Source: Neobacillus ginsengisoli | Lineage (GTDB): Bacteria > Bacillota > Bacilli > Bacillales_B > DSM-18226 | Direction: 5' to 3' | Assembly: GCF_030813055.1 (NCBI RefSeq) | Contig: NZ_JAUSTW010000003.1 | Coordinates: forward strand, 434,001 to 498,000 | DNA: 64,000 bases | In this document: piece by piece, positions 17,301 to 26,087 of the stretch | How the letters are laid out: every line of letters begins with the position of its first letter | Numbering within the stretch: position 1 is the stretch's first letter | The notes under the pieces: generated by a model | What the model was told of the DNA's origin: nothing | The model's database searches: none | Seen by the model: the letters and a program-made list of their open reading frames with translations, nothing else | Translations under genes and position numbers: made by a program

Positions 17301-18634
17301 CTGTTTTCCATTGTTTTTGTAATACTGCTCAATTGTCCAAATGTACAGTATGGATAAAATGAAATAACCTTGTTGTTTTCAGCTATTTTATCTTTAACAA
17401 CAACAAGTACCTCTTCGCGTGAATTAATGTTTAGGTCTTGATGTGAAGTCAGTTGAACCCCGTATTCCATTAAATTTTTTTCAAGATTATTGAGGGTACC
17501 CTTTAATTCATTGTTAACAACGGCGACTTTTCCGCCAGGTATATGAGTTAATAGTGGTATACATTCTTTACGGATGGCTCCATTAGCAGTTAGCAGTGAT
17601 GCATCTTCAAAAACAACATATTTAGTTCGTGCCAATTGATAAACAGAACCGTTTATTGGGATAGCTTGATTGTTTTCCCTTGCCACATATTCAGCTTGCT
17701 TCCATGCGTATTCTGTTGAAATAATTATTGGACGTGGATTAGCAGCAAGCAATACCCCTAAAGAAACTATTGGATTACGAGTAACAGCTAACGCAGCACC
17801 TGCCCCGATAAAGCCAAGCTTACTAGCCCTTCGGCTGTACGCATCAATTTCTTCTGTAACAAATTCTTGATCCATTAATCCATTTTTATTAGAACTCGCT
17901 CTTTTCCAATTCAAATATTGGATCAAGCTCAATGCTGCCAACACAATTAAGTTTTCCCTAATAAGGGCAAGAGTAAGAGCGCTTGCTGACAGCAGTAAAT
18001 CAATATTCACCCTTCGACCCCGCCAAAATTTCTGAAGACGCCTTTTGATAAAAGAGTATCCTGTGCTGACAGACAGGGCAGCAGCTAAGTAAAAAGCCAG
18101 TGGATGTCTGGCCAGTATGGATCTTCCGAAAAACAATTGTTTAATTCCTAAAATTCCCAATCCGGACACCGAGAGAGCTAAGGGCAATGGAACTTTTTCG
18201 TCTGCAGGCGCCCGTGCCAATTGATTCTTAGGTAAATATCTTAAAATAGAACTTACAATTTTTTGTGAAGCTCCTTGGTTCTGGGCCCTTTTAGTAGGAA
18301 AATCGTAAGTAGCGGCAACTTGAGAGAAACTAGGCACTTCTGTATTTTCTGCATCCTCATTTACTTCATTAAATCCGTAGAATTGTTTAAAAATCTTTTC
18401 TTCAAATTGGGAAATATGCAGGCACATTTCCTCAAGAGAAATAATATTTTCATCATATTGTAAAAGAATTTTCCCTGAAATGATGTTTGTTTCTACATGA
18501 AGAATTCCTTTTATTGAAGAAAAAGCTTGTTCAAAGTGTAAAGCTATATCAGGATTATTTTTCAAACCATAAAGCTCGGTTCTCAATCTTCCTGATATAA
18601 CATGGTAGGACCTTTTCTTTATATCTAATTCCAT
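14384..18634 (-). CDS. tandem P-type ATPase: degenerate N-terminal half fused to a SERCA-like cation pump
   Basis: 1416 residues, far longer than a normal pump (about 900). Residues 1-90 look like a metal-binding-type ferredoxin fold without the CxxC. About 130-520 resembles a P-type ATPase that has lost its active site: where DKTGTLT is expected (near 343) it reads FEDASLLT. From about 530 follows a complete pump: TGES, PEGLP in M4 (near 800), phosphorylation motif CSDKTGT (near 845), MTGDGVND (near 1150). M5 has SGNLAE and M6 has NMLTD, the same ligands that bind Ca2+ in SERCA. GGAGGT precedes the ATG. Closest known layout is the long mycobacterial CtpH/CtpI type. Substrate Ca2+ or Mn2+ is likely but unproven. 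Confidence 0.85.
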   Translation of the reverse strand: MELDIKKRSYHVISGRLRTELYGLKNNPDIALHFEQAFSSIKGILHVETNIISGKILLQYDENIISLEEMCLHISQFEEKIFKQFYGFNEVNEDAENTEVPSFSQVAATYDFPTKRAQNQGASQKIVSSILRYLPKNQLARAPADEKVPLPLALSVSGLGILGIKQLFFGRSILARHPLAFYLAAALSVSTGYSFIKRRLQKFWRGRRVNIDLLLSASALTLALIRENLIVLAALSLIQYLNWKRASSNKNGLMDQEFVTEEIDAYSRRASKLGFIGAGAALAVTRNPIVSLGVLLAANPRPIIISTEYAWKQAEYVARENNQAIPINGSVYQLARTKYVVFEDASLLTANGAIRKECIPLLTHIPGGKVAVVNNELKGTLNNLEKNLMEYGVQLTSHQDLNINSREEVLVVVKDKIAENNKVISFYPYCTFGQLSSITKTMENSKDLRKIVKRNILITRIWNVAGSIIAFPMIISAPLINLIGDALSLTFMSKAKNWTERRFAPPYQKQESGSNEGISKFPWHTKGSEEILRYYKIDAHKGLSTEQVKQALPLYGKNQLVSKARSHWMKTYLGQFKEFTTQVLGATALLSAFTGHLFDGIIMGAILLINAGIGAFQERKADRAVETMSQFVPPNCRVVRDGILKEIEAYDLVPGDIVELEAGDRIPADLRILQAWNLEANESALTGESLPVGKKDAVLTEGTPITDRTNILYMGTHITRGKCIAVVVQTGKNTEMGHLLALLSEDEDHTTPLQKQVTAISKKFMKGALIVGAIVFVTGLLRGIPITEMVTTSVALTASAIPEGLPITITFALTAGIFRMANKKALVRKLSALETLGRTTVICSDKTGTLTKNEMTVKRIVTIDQEFEVTGDGYHPEGTIIGLNHGKTASKEVDQLLSIALHCNDSQLYQEDGRWNVKGDPTEGALLSLAAKRGVFRENHTHWKRAGEIPFDSTSGKMSVVCHEDEHEDQCLVMSKGSVEKLLHHCTHYQTNGKAHSLTNKIRSQIIEKNDQLASQALRVLGFAYRELDNFDGKMDDVDRNLIFVGMVGMIDPPKPEVERSIREAVELGIKPVMITGDHPLTALSIAKQIGIFDDKKKVVTGQELDHLSDEALKDIIDDIAIYARVTPEHKLRIVTTLQEKGHIVAMTGDGVNDSPAIKKADVGIAMGQTGTQVTKETADMVLKEDHFGSIVDGVKEGRTIIGNIRKAIGCLLSGNLAEILASSAAVMAGMPLPIVPVQILLMNMLTDALPAMILAVNPGKKNKETKRQEIVDSDLYKQVITRGAILGTGSLGLFIWCIRAGMTIASAQTVAFATLVAGQLIQTFSWRQAGSGESINDLKKDRFLVGALGISWLSLLGVIYIPPLAGIFKTVALPLWNWGPILLVAMAAARLSKPVSKIWISRRPLVNSKNGLAVA

Positions 18635-18803
18635 TTTTGCCTGAGACCTCCTGCTGGTAACACTACATCATTTCTAATGAATAACTTTTATTTTTAACCC
18701 TTTAAGACAAACTATTCATTTCTTAATAAAAATTTTTGCATTAAGGATAATTTTTGCATGTTTGGGAAATGATTTAATAAGTAAAAATGAGGAGGGTTAT
18801 AAA

Positions 18804-19358
18804 ATGTTTAAGCGCTTATTTTCATTAAGCAATCCGCTAGGTATTGCGTTCACTGCAGCAGCTCTAATACTAACTTTGTCTCCTGAGGCAAGGAAGGGAA
18901 CAAGGAAAGTACTGGTTAAGGGTGCTGCCGCATTACTGTCAGTTGGAGATCAAGTGAAAGGATTAACCGTTGGAGCAAGAAAAGAAATAGGCCATATCGT
19001 TGAAGACGCTAAAGTTGAAAAAGAACAAATGGTTCTGCCCGATTTTTCGGAAATGATTAAAAACGCAGGCGATTCAACAAAAACAAAAATGAATCAAGTG
19101 TTTGACGATATGAAAATTAATGTAGAAAAAGCAACATCCGGTCTGGCTCATGGCATGGAGATGAGTAATGAGCTTGTGATGGATAACCTAAATGACGTTC
19201 AAGAAAATGTAGTTCATAACCCAGTCCCTGCCCCCAAAAAAATAAAGAAAACTAATATAAACAAGAACAAAAACATGTCAATGAATAAAAACGTTCCAAA
19301 TGTATTAAGTAATAAGGCCTATAATTCTTTGGTTGGAAAATCGCCATTTGAATCATAG
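18804..19358 (+). CDS. membrane-anchored coiled-coil protein (YtxH/DUF5132-like)
   Basis: Start at the ATG at 18804 with GAGGAGGG ahead; an upstream ATG in frame has no such site. 184 residues: a hydrophobic segment (NPLGIAFTAAALILTL), then SPEARKGTRKVLVKGAAALLSVGDQ, helical region, and a basic, Asn/Lys-rich tail (about 140-170, KKIKKTNINKNKNMSMNKN). It is divergent from the large P-type ATPase, and its front half resembles the small protein on the other side of that gene. Likely an accessory of the pump; function unknown. Confidence 0.65.
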   Translation: MFKRLFSLSNPLGIAFTAAALILTLSPEARKGTRKVLVKGAAALLSVGDQVKGLTVGARKEIGHIVEDAKVEKEQMVLPDFSEMIKNAGDSTKTKMNQVFDDMKINVEKATSGLAHGMEMSNELVMDNLNDVQENVVHNPVPAPKKIKKTNINKNKNMSMNKNVPNVLSNKAYNSLVGKSPFES

Positions 19359-19377
19359 GCCCCCACAGATATATATC

Positions 19378-19410
19378 AAAAAAAGGGGAATCCCGTGATT
19401 CCTCTTTTTT
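19378..19410. terminator. bidirectional terminator
   Basis: AAAAAAGGGGAATC pairs with GATTCCTCTTTTTT around CCGT, between two convergent genes. Confidence 0.8.
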
Positions 19411-19415
19411 GTGAT

Positions 19416-19763
19416 CTAAGTAAGTTTAGGCCTTTCCTCAACCGTTAAACGGTTATTAATAACAATCTGATTATTAAATACTATATGACCAGCATGATGA
19501 CCGGCATAATTTCCGATCCAATTCCCGACCATACTGCCAATTAGTGCGCCTAAAATGGTTCCAGGTCCCGGTAATACCGATGAACCAAGGATTGCACCAT
19601 ATTCAATGCCAGCCATGGTACCTAAACTCCCTGTAACATTTTTAGAAGTTTGAATCGCATATTCCTTTTTATTCATATGGCCTGATGTCATAGCATGAGT
19701 ATCTTTTAATTGCGCCATAGCCCCAGAAATTAATCCAGCCCATAGCGATGCTCCTTTAAACAT
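19416..19763 (-). CDS. glycine-zipper membrane protein
   Basis: 115 residues from the ATG at 19763 (GGAGGT nine bases ahead; the upstream ATG has none). The centre and end hold Gly-rich hydrophobic helices (GTMAGIEYGAILGSSVLPG, then GTILGALIGSMVGNWIGNYAG), a glycine-zipper pattern, followed by His residues (GHHAGHIVF). The start MFKGASLWAG is similar in style to the other small proteins around the P-type ATPase. Function unknown. Confidence 0.65.
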   Translation of the reverse strand: MFKGASLWAGLISGAMAQLKDTHAMTSGHMNKKEYAIQTSKNVTGSLGTMAGIEYGAILGSSVLPGPGTILGALIGSMVGNWIGNYAGHHAGHIVFNNQIVINNRLTVEERPKLT

Positions 19764-19810
19764 ACAAATAAACCTCCTTCCCATGTTAAAGTCCCCAATA
19801 ATAAATCAAT

Positions 19811-21952
19811 TCATGTATAGCGATTTATCAACCTTTCGATCTCAGCGTCTGCTTCCTGGTAAGCCAAATCAAAAAGAGTCAGTTGGCTGTAAATTTCTTC
19901 ATCTTCCTGTCTTTTTTCCACATAGGAATAACATCCATTTTGATCTTGTTCACGTGCTTTTACATTGTCACTAAGGTAAATGGAAAGAATTTGTTTAATA
20001 CGTTCCTTTAATTTTTTATCATAAATAGGAAAAGCGATTTCAACCCGCTTTTCAATATTTCTTGTCATTAAATCCGCTGAGGAAAGTAAGATTTTTTCTG
20101 CACCATTGTAATGGAAATAATAGATTCGACTATGCTCTAAGAAACGGCCAATTATACTTCGAACTCTGATATTTTCACTAACTCCTTTAATACCCGGCCT
20201 AAGACAACATATCCCTCGAACAATGAGGTCGATTTTAACTCCAGCCTGTGAGGCTTCGTAAAGTTTCATAATTAATTGTTTTTCCGTAAAGGAATTCATT
20301 TTCGCGATAATCCTGCCATTGCCATATTGTTTATGGAATTCAATCTCTTTGTCAATAAACTGAATAAAATCCTCGCGAATTTCCAAGGGTGACATAACAA
20401 AATGGTTAAAGTGCGGCTTCTCCATAAATCCGCTTAAATAATTAAAAAAATTGGTTGCATCTAGGCCAAATTCTTTATTTGAGGTAATTAATCCTAAATC
20501 AGTATAAACTTTTGCCGTTTCTTCATTATAATTGCCTGTCCCAAGGTGAACAAAACGTTGGATTTTATCATCCTTTTTTCGAACAACAAGTGTAATTTTG
20601 CTATGGGTCTTTAAGAATGTCTTTCCGTAAATCACAAGGCAGCCTGATTCTTCAAGCTCTTTAGCCCACTGCACATTATGCTCCTCATCAAATCTTGCTT
20701 TTAACTCAACTAGGACAAGTACTTGTTTCCCGTTTTCTGCAGCCTTGATTAAATTTTCAATGATAGGTGAGTTTTCACTCACTCGATAAAGAGTTTGTTT
20801 TATAGCAAGTACATTGTGATCCTCTGCTGCACAACGAACAAAATCGATAACAGATTCAAAAGATTCAAATGGATGATGCAAAAGAATATCCTTGTTTCCA
20901 GCAATATCAAAAATATTATACTTTTTCCCGCTTCTATCTTTGATTAGATCCGTAGCAGGTTGCGGGATTAATGTTTCAAAGATAAGATGCTCCTTAAAAG
21001 GAGCAATTTGTTTATAAAAATTGAATAAAAACGTGAGGTCAAGAGGACCGTTAAGATAATAAGCGTCTTCCTTGTCAATTTCCATCTCGGTTAATAAATA
21101 ATTAAACATTTCCTGATCAAATAATTTATTTGAAAATTCTAACCGAACGGCTTCACCCCATTTTCTCATTTTTAACTCTTCTTCGATTTCCTTTAAAAGA
21201 TCTGTTGCCCCTTCTTCATGTATTTCCAAATCTGCATTCCTTATGATTCGGAATTGTGTCACGGATTGAACCTTTAGCCCGTTAAATAGCTTGAATACAA
21301 AGTGGCTGATAAGATCCTCAATAAAAACAAATCGTTTTCGAGTACTTTCATCCATATTTGGAACTTCTACGAATCGATCAAAACCTTTAGGCACTGGCAC
21401 GATTGCTAGCATTTTTTGCATGGTTGAACATATATTTTTATCACATAAGACCACCGCAAGATTCGTACTTTTGTTAGAAAGTAATGGAAATGGGCGATAT
21501 GCATCAATACCCATCGGAGTTAATACAGGAAAAATAACTTGATCAAAATGCTGTTCCAGTTTAATTAATTCTTCTTCTGATAAATCACTAATAGAAACAA
21601 AGGAAATATCTTCTTTTTCCAAATGGGATATAAGCTGTTTAAATGTGTTATATTGCGTTTTTACCAGTTCTTGCGTAAGTTTTGTTATTTTACAAATTTG
21701 TTCCTTTGGAGTTAAACCTGCTTTATTTTCTGGTTTGGAAAACCCGGCTTTTATTTGATCTTTTAAACCTGCTACGCGAACCATAAAAAACTCATCGAGA
21801 TTTGAACTAAAAATAGCTAGGAATTTAAACCTTTCTAATAAAGGATTTCGTTCGTCTATTGCTTCCTCCAACACCCGTTTATTAAATGCTAACCAGCTAA
21901 GTTCGCGGTTATTATAAAAATCTGGATTATTTAAATCAATAAGCTCGTCCAA
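19811..21952 (-). CDS. ppk1: polyphosphate kinase
   Basis: 713 residues, the normal PPK1 length, with N domain (NRELSWLAFNKRVLEEA), head domain and two phospholipase-D-like domains. The autophosphorylated His block (LHHPFESFESV region and KTHSKI) and the second HLGTGNYNEET block are intact. It makes long-chain polyphosphate from ATP at the membrane. The start is a TTG at 21952 with a weak AAAGGTG site. It follows ppx by 30 bases, so synthesis and breakdown genes form one operon. Confidence 0.95.
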   Translation of the reverse strand: MDELIDLNNPDFYNNRELSWLAFNKRVLEEAIDERNPLLERFKFLAIFSSNLDEFFMVRVAGLKDQIKAGFSKPENKAGLTPKEQICKITKLTQELVKTQYNTFKQLISHLEKEDISFVSISDLSEEELIKLEQHFDQVIFPVLTPMGIDAYRPFPLLSNKSTNLAVVLCDKNICSTMQKMLAIVPVPKGFDRFVEVPNMDESTRKRFVFIEDLISHFVFKLFNGLKVQSVTQFRIIRNADLEIHEEGATDLLKEIEEELKMRKWGEAVRLEFSNKLFDQEMFNYLLTEMEIDKEDAYYLNGPLDLTFLFNFYKQIAPFKEHLIFETLIPQPATDLIKDRSGKKYNIFDIAGNKDILLHHPFESFESVIDFVRCAAEDHNVLAIKQTLYRVSENSPIIENLIKAAENGKQVLVLVELKARFDEEHNVQWAKELEESGCLVIYGKTFLKTHSKITLVVRKKDDKIQRFVHLGTGNYNEETAKVYTDLGLITSNKEFGLDATNFFNYLSGFMEKPHFNHFVMSPLEIREDFIQFIDKEIEFHKQYGNGRIIAKMNSFTEKQLIMKLYEASQAGVKIDLIVRGICCLRPGIKGVSENIRVRSIIGRFLEHSRIYYFHYNGAEKILLSSADLMTRNIEKRVEIAFPIYDKKLKERIKQILSIYLSDNVKAREQDQNGCYSYVEKRQEDEEIYSQLTLFDLAYQEADAEIERLINRYT

Positions 21953-21982
21953 TTCTATCTCAACACCTTTAACAACTGTAAT

Positions 21983-23530
21983 TTACCATACCAAAGGCTT
22001 TAAAGTTAATTGAAATTCCAGGACAATCGTTCTTCCGAGAGACTTTTCTAAATGCCTTATTTGTTTTTCGGCTTCCTGCTGCTCGATTTGCCAGCTCTTA
22101 TTGCAATATAGCTCAAGATGTAAATGACCTTCCTTCTCCTGACACTTGGCACCCAATATGATATTTCTTTTCGTTCTATTTAAGGCAAAGGATAATTTTA
22201 AAAGGGACCCAAGAATCCTTAATTTCCGTCTATCTTTTTTAGGAAACCATTCTTTAAAAGGTTTAACATAATTTTTAAATGCATCCTTTGATTGGTAAGA
22301 AGCCAATAAAGCAAGCTTGATACGATCTTTATGGGAAAATCCTTCAATACTTTGATTTGTTATGAAATAAAATGTGTGAGCGCTTGCCGAGTCTCTTTCA
22401 AAAAATTCTCCTAAATTGTATAAATAACCAGCAAATCGCAGGTCATTTAAATCCTGTTCATCAACCTCCAAAATTTCTGCCTGACCGAAAGTATCACACA
22501 GTCTCTTAACGGTATTAACTACCTGCAGCCTTTTTTCCAAATCGATATCAAATTCTAAAGCAATTTGCTGTAGAGTTACATCAAGATTCGGATGAAAATC
22601 ATTTTCATTCAGACGCTGATCCTTTATTTCATCGTACATAATTCCATCGCGAATCCCTTTTTCACTTAATTGAAAAAAGGGTGCATTAACAGTTCTGTAA
22701 ATAGAAAGAAAAACCTCTATAGCAGGAAAAATGATATCTGACCGTTCTTTGGATAAACCCTTTACATTTTGGAGTTCTTGAAGGGATAACGACTCTAATT
22801 TTGCTTTTACCATTAATATATCCTTTATTTTCATTTCATATTGATGGAGAGAATGAAGCGGATAATCCTTCATGCAAAGGTCAATTTCCCCTAAATTCCT
22901 GGCGCTTCCCCCAATCCCAATAATCGGAAGCTGACAATTGCCTAACCATTTAAGTCTCTGAAATTTCAATTGCAAATAATTAGATAACTCAGAAATCTCA
23001 AGATCAGTTGGAATTTTATTTTTAACAAATTGTTGATTAAGCGATAAAACCCCCATAGGGAAGCTATGATAATTAACCATTTTTCGATTTGAAAATCGGG
23101 TAATTTCTATACTTCCACCTCCAAGGTCAATGGTTATTCCATCATTGATATCTGTCGCTCTAATCACACCAAGGAATCCATAAAAAGCTTCCTCTTCTTC
23201 CGATAAAATCTTTACTGAAATCCCAATTTTATCGTTTATACATTGTTTAATTTCATCTTGATTTTTAGCTTGCCTAATCGCCGCGGTGGCGACAGCTTTC
23301 GTGGAAGTCACCTTATGCAAGGATATAATCTCTTTAAAAACCATTAAAGTTTTTAACAGAACATTTATCCCCTCTGGATTTAATATCTGATTATGATCAA
23401 TGTAGTTTTGGAGCCTGGCAGAAACCTTTATATTTTCCATTTCCTTAATCATATTTTCTGCTTTAATACGATAGATAATTAATCTAATGGTGTTGGAACC
23501 AATATCAATAATCGCTTTATTATTGTCCAA
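21983..23530 (-). CDS. ppx: exopolyphosphatase / guanosine pentaphosphatase family
   Basis: 515 residues of the Ppx/GppA fold: N-terminal actin-like ATPase domain with DIGSNTIRLIIYR and IDLGGGSIEITRF (phosphate-binding glycine loop), and a C-terminal HD-like helical domain (about 310-500). It removes terminal phosphates from polyphosphate. The start is a TTG (23530) preceded by AGGATG. It is the first gene of the ppx-ppk1 operon; the promoter must lie in the long gap upstream. Confidence 0.93.
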   Translation of the reverse strand: MDNNKAIIDIGSNTIRLIIYRIKAENMIKEMENIKVSARLQNYIDHNQILNPEGINVLLKTLMVFKEIISLHKVTSTKAVATAAIRQAKNQDEIKQCINDKIGISVKILSEEEEAFYGFLGVIRATDINDGITIDLGGGSIEITRFSNRKMVNYHSFPMGVLSLNQQFVKNKIPTDLEISELSNYLQLKFQRLKWLGNCQLPIIGIGGSARNLGEIDLCMKDYPLHSLHQYEMKIKDILMVKAKLESLSLQELQNVKGLSKERSDIIFPAIEVFLSIYRTVNAPFFQLSEKGIRDGIMYDEIKDQRLNENDFHPNLDVTLQQIALEFDIDLEKRLQVVNTVKRLCDTFGQAEILEVDEQDLNDLRFAGYLYNLGEFFERDSASAHTFYFITNQSIEGFSHKDRIKLALLASYQSKDAFKNYVKPFKEWFPKKDRRKLRILGSLLKLSFALNRTKRNIILGAKCQEKEGHLHLELYCNKSWQIEQQEAEKQIRHLEKSLGRTIVLEFQLTLKPLVW

Positions 23531-23939
23531 TTTTTGATCATCCTAACATTTTTTCCTTGTCCAATAAACTTGATATTATAAAATAAATACAGGAGCCTTA
23601 CATCCTGTTTTCTGGTTCTCATAATGTTCCCTACTGACTTAGCTAATATTTATATTCCAGTAGTAAGTACATACTTTTTTTACGCAAAGGAATTGTTCAT
23701 CAAAGTTTGAACAAACTATACATGATGCTGTGAATCATCAAATTCACACATCTATTCTCATTGCCAGACTTACAATCGTTACTACCTCCTCCTTCCTTTT
23801 TTATAAATATGTTCCCAAATTTTCTGTCCTAACATATATTAGTCTAACAATCGAAACCCAGATTTTGGTGGAGAAGGCTTTTTGGGAATAGAAGTTCAAA
23901 CAAAAAAAGATTCCACCTAAAATAAAAGGAGGAAATCAA
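23531..23939. other. intergenic region upstream of ppx
   Basis: About 410 AT-rich bases. It separates ppx (minus) from the short plus-strand reading frame at 23940. It should hold the ppx promoter and the promoter of the short gene. I see no further gene. Confidence 0.5.
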
Positions 23940-24057
23940 ATGACAGAAACCCTAAAAAAACGAAACCGTTGGAAATATAAACGAAACATTAAGCTCAGAA
24001 AATCATTGTTGTGGATGTGCTGATTGTTTTAAAAAAGGAGCCCACCAAAAGGGTTAG
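23940..24057 (+). CDS. short translated frame, possible Cys-rich peptide with frameshift
   Basis: An ATG at 23940 follows an excellent AAAGGAGG site. In its own frame it gives a 27-residue, very basic peptide ending at 24023. After a run of seven A (23955 region), the +1 frame stays open to 24057 and reads NETVGNINETLSSEN and then HCCGCADCF, a tight Cys cluster like a metal site. Loss of one A would join the start to this Cys-rich end (38 residues). The 3' end runs into the terminator stem. Either frame could be real; no family recognised. Confidence 0.45.
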
Positions 24058-24090
24058 AATATATCCTTTTGGGAAGCTCCTTTTTTTATT
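24037..24090 (+). terminator. Rho-independent terminator
   Basis: GGAGC-CCAAAAGG pairs with CCTTTTGG-GCTCC, followed by TTTTTTT. It overlaps the end of the short frame. Confidence 0.85.
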
Positions 24091-24229
24091 CCATCAACTT
24101 CAAAAAGTCCCTTTTTAAACATGTTAGTTCCAATTAGGCGCATTAGCCGCTCTTGCAGTTGGTTTTACTTTAGTTCGTTCATCAGTTTAGAAGATTTTTT
24201 TCTGCGGCCTATCTATAATAATAGGCTAT

Positions 24230-24823
24230 CTATCGAAAATTCTTCTTAATATATTGCTGTTCTTCCAGAGGTGTTAATAATCGGGTGGCTTTACCAACGG
24301 TACCGCCTTGATAGGACCATATAAGATTATGGTCCTCGACAGCATGACTAAAATCACCCAGAATCCAATGCGTAAGAATAGTTAATATCATTTCTTTCGC
24401 TTCATTATTACCAAATTCTTTGTTACGAACAACATTATATAATTTGTTGATCTTATCCTTTTTAATTTCGGATGCCCCCCATTTTCTTTCCGAGGCAACC
24501 AATTGGTGTGTCATATTATGAACTTCCTGAATTAGCTGCTCCTCCCTCATCGTTTCATAGGAAGGCATTTTATCTTTTGGAGTTGCCGCTTCAAACCTTT
24601 TTTTATTGTCCTCATTTGCCGCAATATTTACCGGGCTATTTACATTTGTATCAACCTTGACCTTTTCTTCATGTTTCATATTAAAATATAACCCTATGAC
24701 ACTTACTAGAATAACGACAATTCCAATTAAAGCAGGTCTATACTTTTTCAGGGTGCTAACCTTCTTCGATTTTTCAGTCCCTGCAACACCTTCGAGATCA
24801 GTATTTTCTTTAGTTGCTATCAT
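24230..24823 (-). CDS. membrane-anchored protein (DUF6241-like)
   Basis: 197 residues: a cytoplasmic N-terminus (about 1-28), one membrane segment (ALIGIVVILVSVIGLYF), a linker, then an extracellular domain with conserved-looking MTHQ, KWGA, HWILGDFSHAVEDHN and GGTVGKATRLL. From memory this matches DUF6241 of Bacillaceae, whose role is unknown. It is a single gene; its promoter region shares the gap with the first gtaB gene and a REP-like copy. Confidence 0.7.
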   Translation of the reverse strand: MIATKENTDLEGVAGTEKSKKVSTLKKYRPALIGIVVILVSVIGLYFNMKHEEKVKVDTNVNSPVNIAANEDNKKRFEAATPKDKMPSYETMREEQLIQEVHNMTHQLVASERKWGASEIKKDKINKLYNVVRNKEFGNNEAKEMILTILTHWILGDFSHAVEDHNLIWSYQGGTVGKATRLLTPLEEQQYIKKNFR

Positions 24824-24912
24824 TTACCTCTCCCCCACGGTTTCTATCACGTTTTATAAATATTTTACCATGAATAGAAAGAAATGTAATAGAAGCCGGC
24901 ACAACATCACAC

Positions 24913-24967
24913 TGTCCACTCCACAAGCACAAAATCAACATTTTGTCCACGAACGGTGCCTGTCACC
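24913..24967 (+). repeat. REP-like dispersed element, copy 9
   Basis: GTCCACTCCACAAGC, then TTTTGTCCACGAAC with GGTGCCTGTCACC. One of the few copies in a divergent promoter gap, 68 bases upstream of gtaB. Confidence 0.85.
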
Positions 24968-25035
24968 GCAAATGGTGTTATAATTTAACATAAGACGAGG
25001 GTTCAGCCCTATTTAAGATTACGGGAGGAGATAAA

Positions 25036-25917
25036 GTGAAAGTACGGAAAGCGATTATTCCAGCGGCAGGATTAGGTACAAGGTTCTTACCGGCGACAAA
25101 AGCCCAACCAAAAGAGATGCTGCCGATTGTTGATAAACCGACATTACAGTATATTATTGAAGAAGCCATTGAATCCGGGATTGAAGAGATTTTAATCATT
25201 ACAGGAAGAAATAAAAAATCAATAGAAGACCATTTTGATAAATCCGTGGAACTAGAGCTTGAGCTGGAAGCCAAAGGGAAGCACAAACTTTTAGAAGAAG
25301 TACGGAAAATCTCTGATATGGTCAATATTCACTACATCCGCCAAAAGGAGCCGAAGGGACTGGGCCATGCCATTTATTGCGCCAAAAGCTTCATCGGTAA
25401 CGAACCCTTCGCAGTCCTGCTCGGCGACGACATCGTTCATGCCAAAAGGCCATGTTTAAAGCAAATGATTGATGCGCATGAAGACTACATGACCACCATC
25501 CTTGGCGTCCAGGAAGTCGCTCTCCGGGATGTTGATAAATATGGAATCATCGAAGGCGAAAATATCGAAGGCCGAATCTATAAAGTCAGCGGCCTGGTCG
25601 AAAAACCTGCCATTCAAGAGGCTCCATCTAATGTGGCTGTACTCGGCAGGTACATCATCAGCCCCGCGATTTTTGATATTTTAGAAAACACCCAACCGGG
25701 CAAAGGCGGCGAAATCCAACTAACCGACGCTCTTAAAGAACTTGCCCAACAAGAAGAAATATATGCCTACAACTTCGAAGGCCGCAGATACGACGTCGGC
25801 GACAAGCAAGGATTCCTTCAGGCAACCGTCGAATTTGCCTTAAGAAGAGGCGACCTCCGCGAAGAATTTCTCAAATACCTTCTCAAAATTACCGAGAACG
25901 AAAAGGTCACTATTTAG
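25036..25917 (+). CDS. gtaB: UTP-glucose-1-phosphate uridylyltransferase, copy 1
   Basis: 293 residues, full length. Nucleotide-binding start IIPAAGLGTRFLPATKAQPKEMLP, with the catalytic GxGTRxLPxTK and PKEM, is intact, as are LLGDDI and VEKP. It makes UDP-glucose for teichoic-acid and glycolipid synthesis. The start is GTG at 25036 with GGGAGGAG ahead. It is about 92 percent identical (22 differences counted by hand) to the gene at 29088, and even their terminators are related, so this is a recent duplication. Confidence 0.95.
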   Translation: MKVRKAIIPAAGLGTRFLPATKAQPKEMLPIVDKPTLQYIIEEAIESGIEEILIITGRNKKSIEDHFDKSVELELELEAKGKHKLLEEVRKISDMVNIHYIRQKEPKGLGHAIYCAKSFIGNEPFAVLLGDDIVHAKRPCLKQMIDAHEDYMTTILGVQEVALRDVDKYGIIEGENIEGRIYKVSGLVEKPAIQEAPSNVAVLGRYIISPAIFDILENTQPGKGGEIQLTDALKELAQQEEIYAYNFEGRRYDVGDKQGFLQATVEFALRRGDLREEFLKYLLKITENEKVTI

Positions 25918-25920
25918 CTA

Positions 25921-25965
25921 AAAGCGTAAGGATTCTTTTTAAAAAGGAACCTTGCGCTTTTTTTT
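25921..25965 (+). terminator. terminator of gtaB copy 1
   Basis: AAAGCGTAAGG-TTC pairs with GGAACCTTGCGCTTT, followed by T8. It corresponds to the terminator at 29979, with paired base changes. Confidence 0.9.
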
Positions 25966-26087
25966 CGACACGTTGTCGTGCTTGATCTTCTTTTCGAAAA
26001 ATGAATGGAGGCCACTATTTCCGGCAATACCTATGTTGAACAATCAAAGATGAATTTAAATGAAAAAGCTGCGGAAGGAAGATTTGT

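Noticed and set aside
24606..24983. Plus-strand open frame of 125 codons across the DUF6241 gene start
   Set aside because: It is antisense to a well-supported gene and its end is translated repeat (FVHERCLSP); no ribosome binding site.
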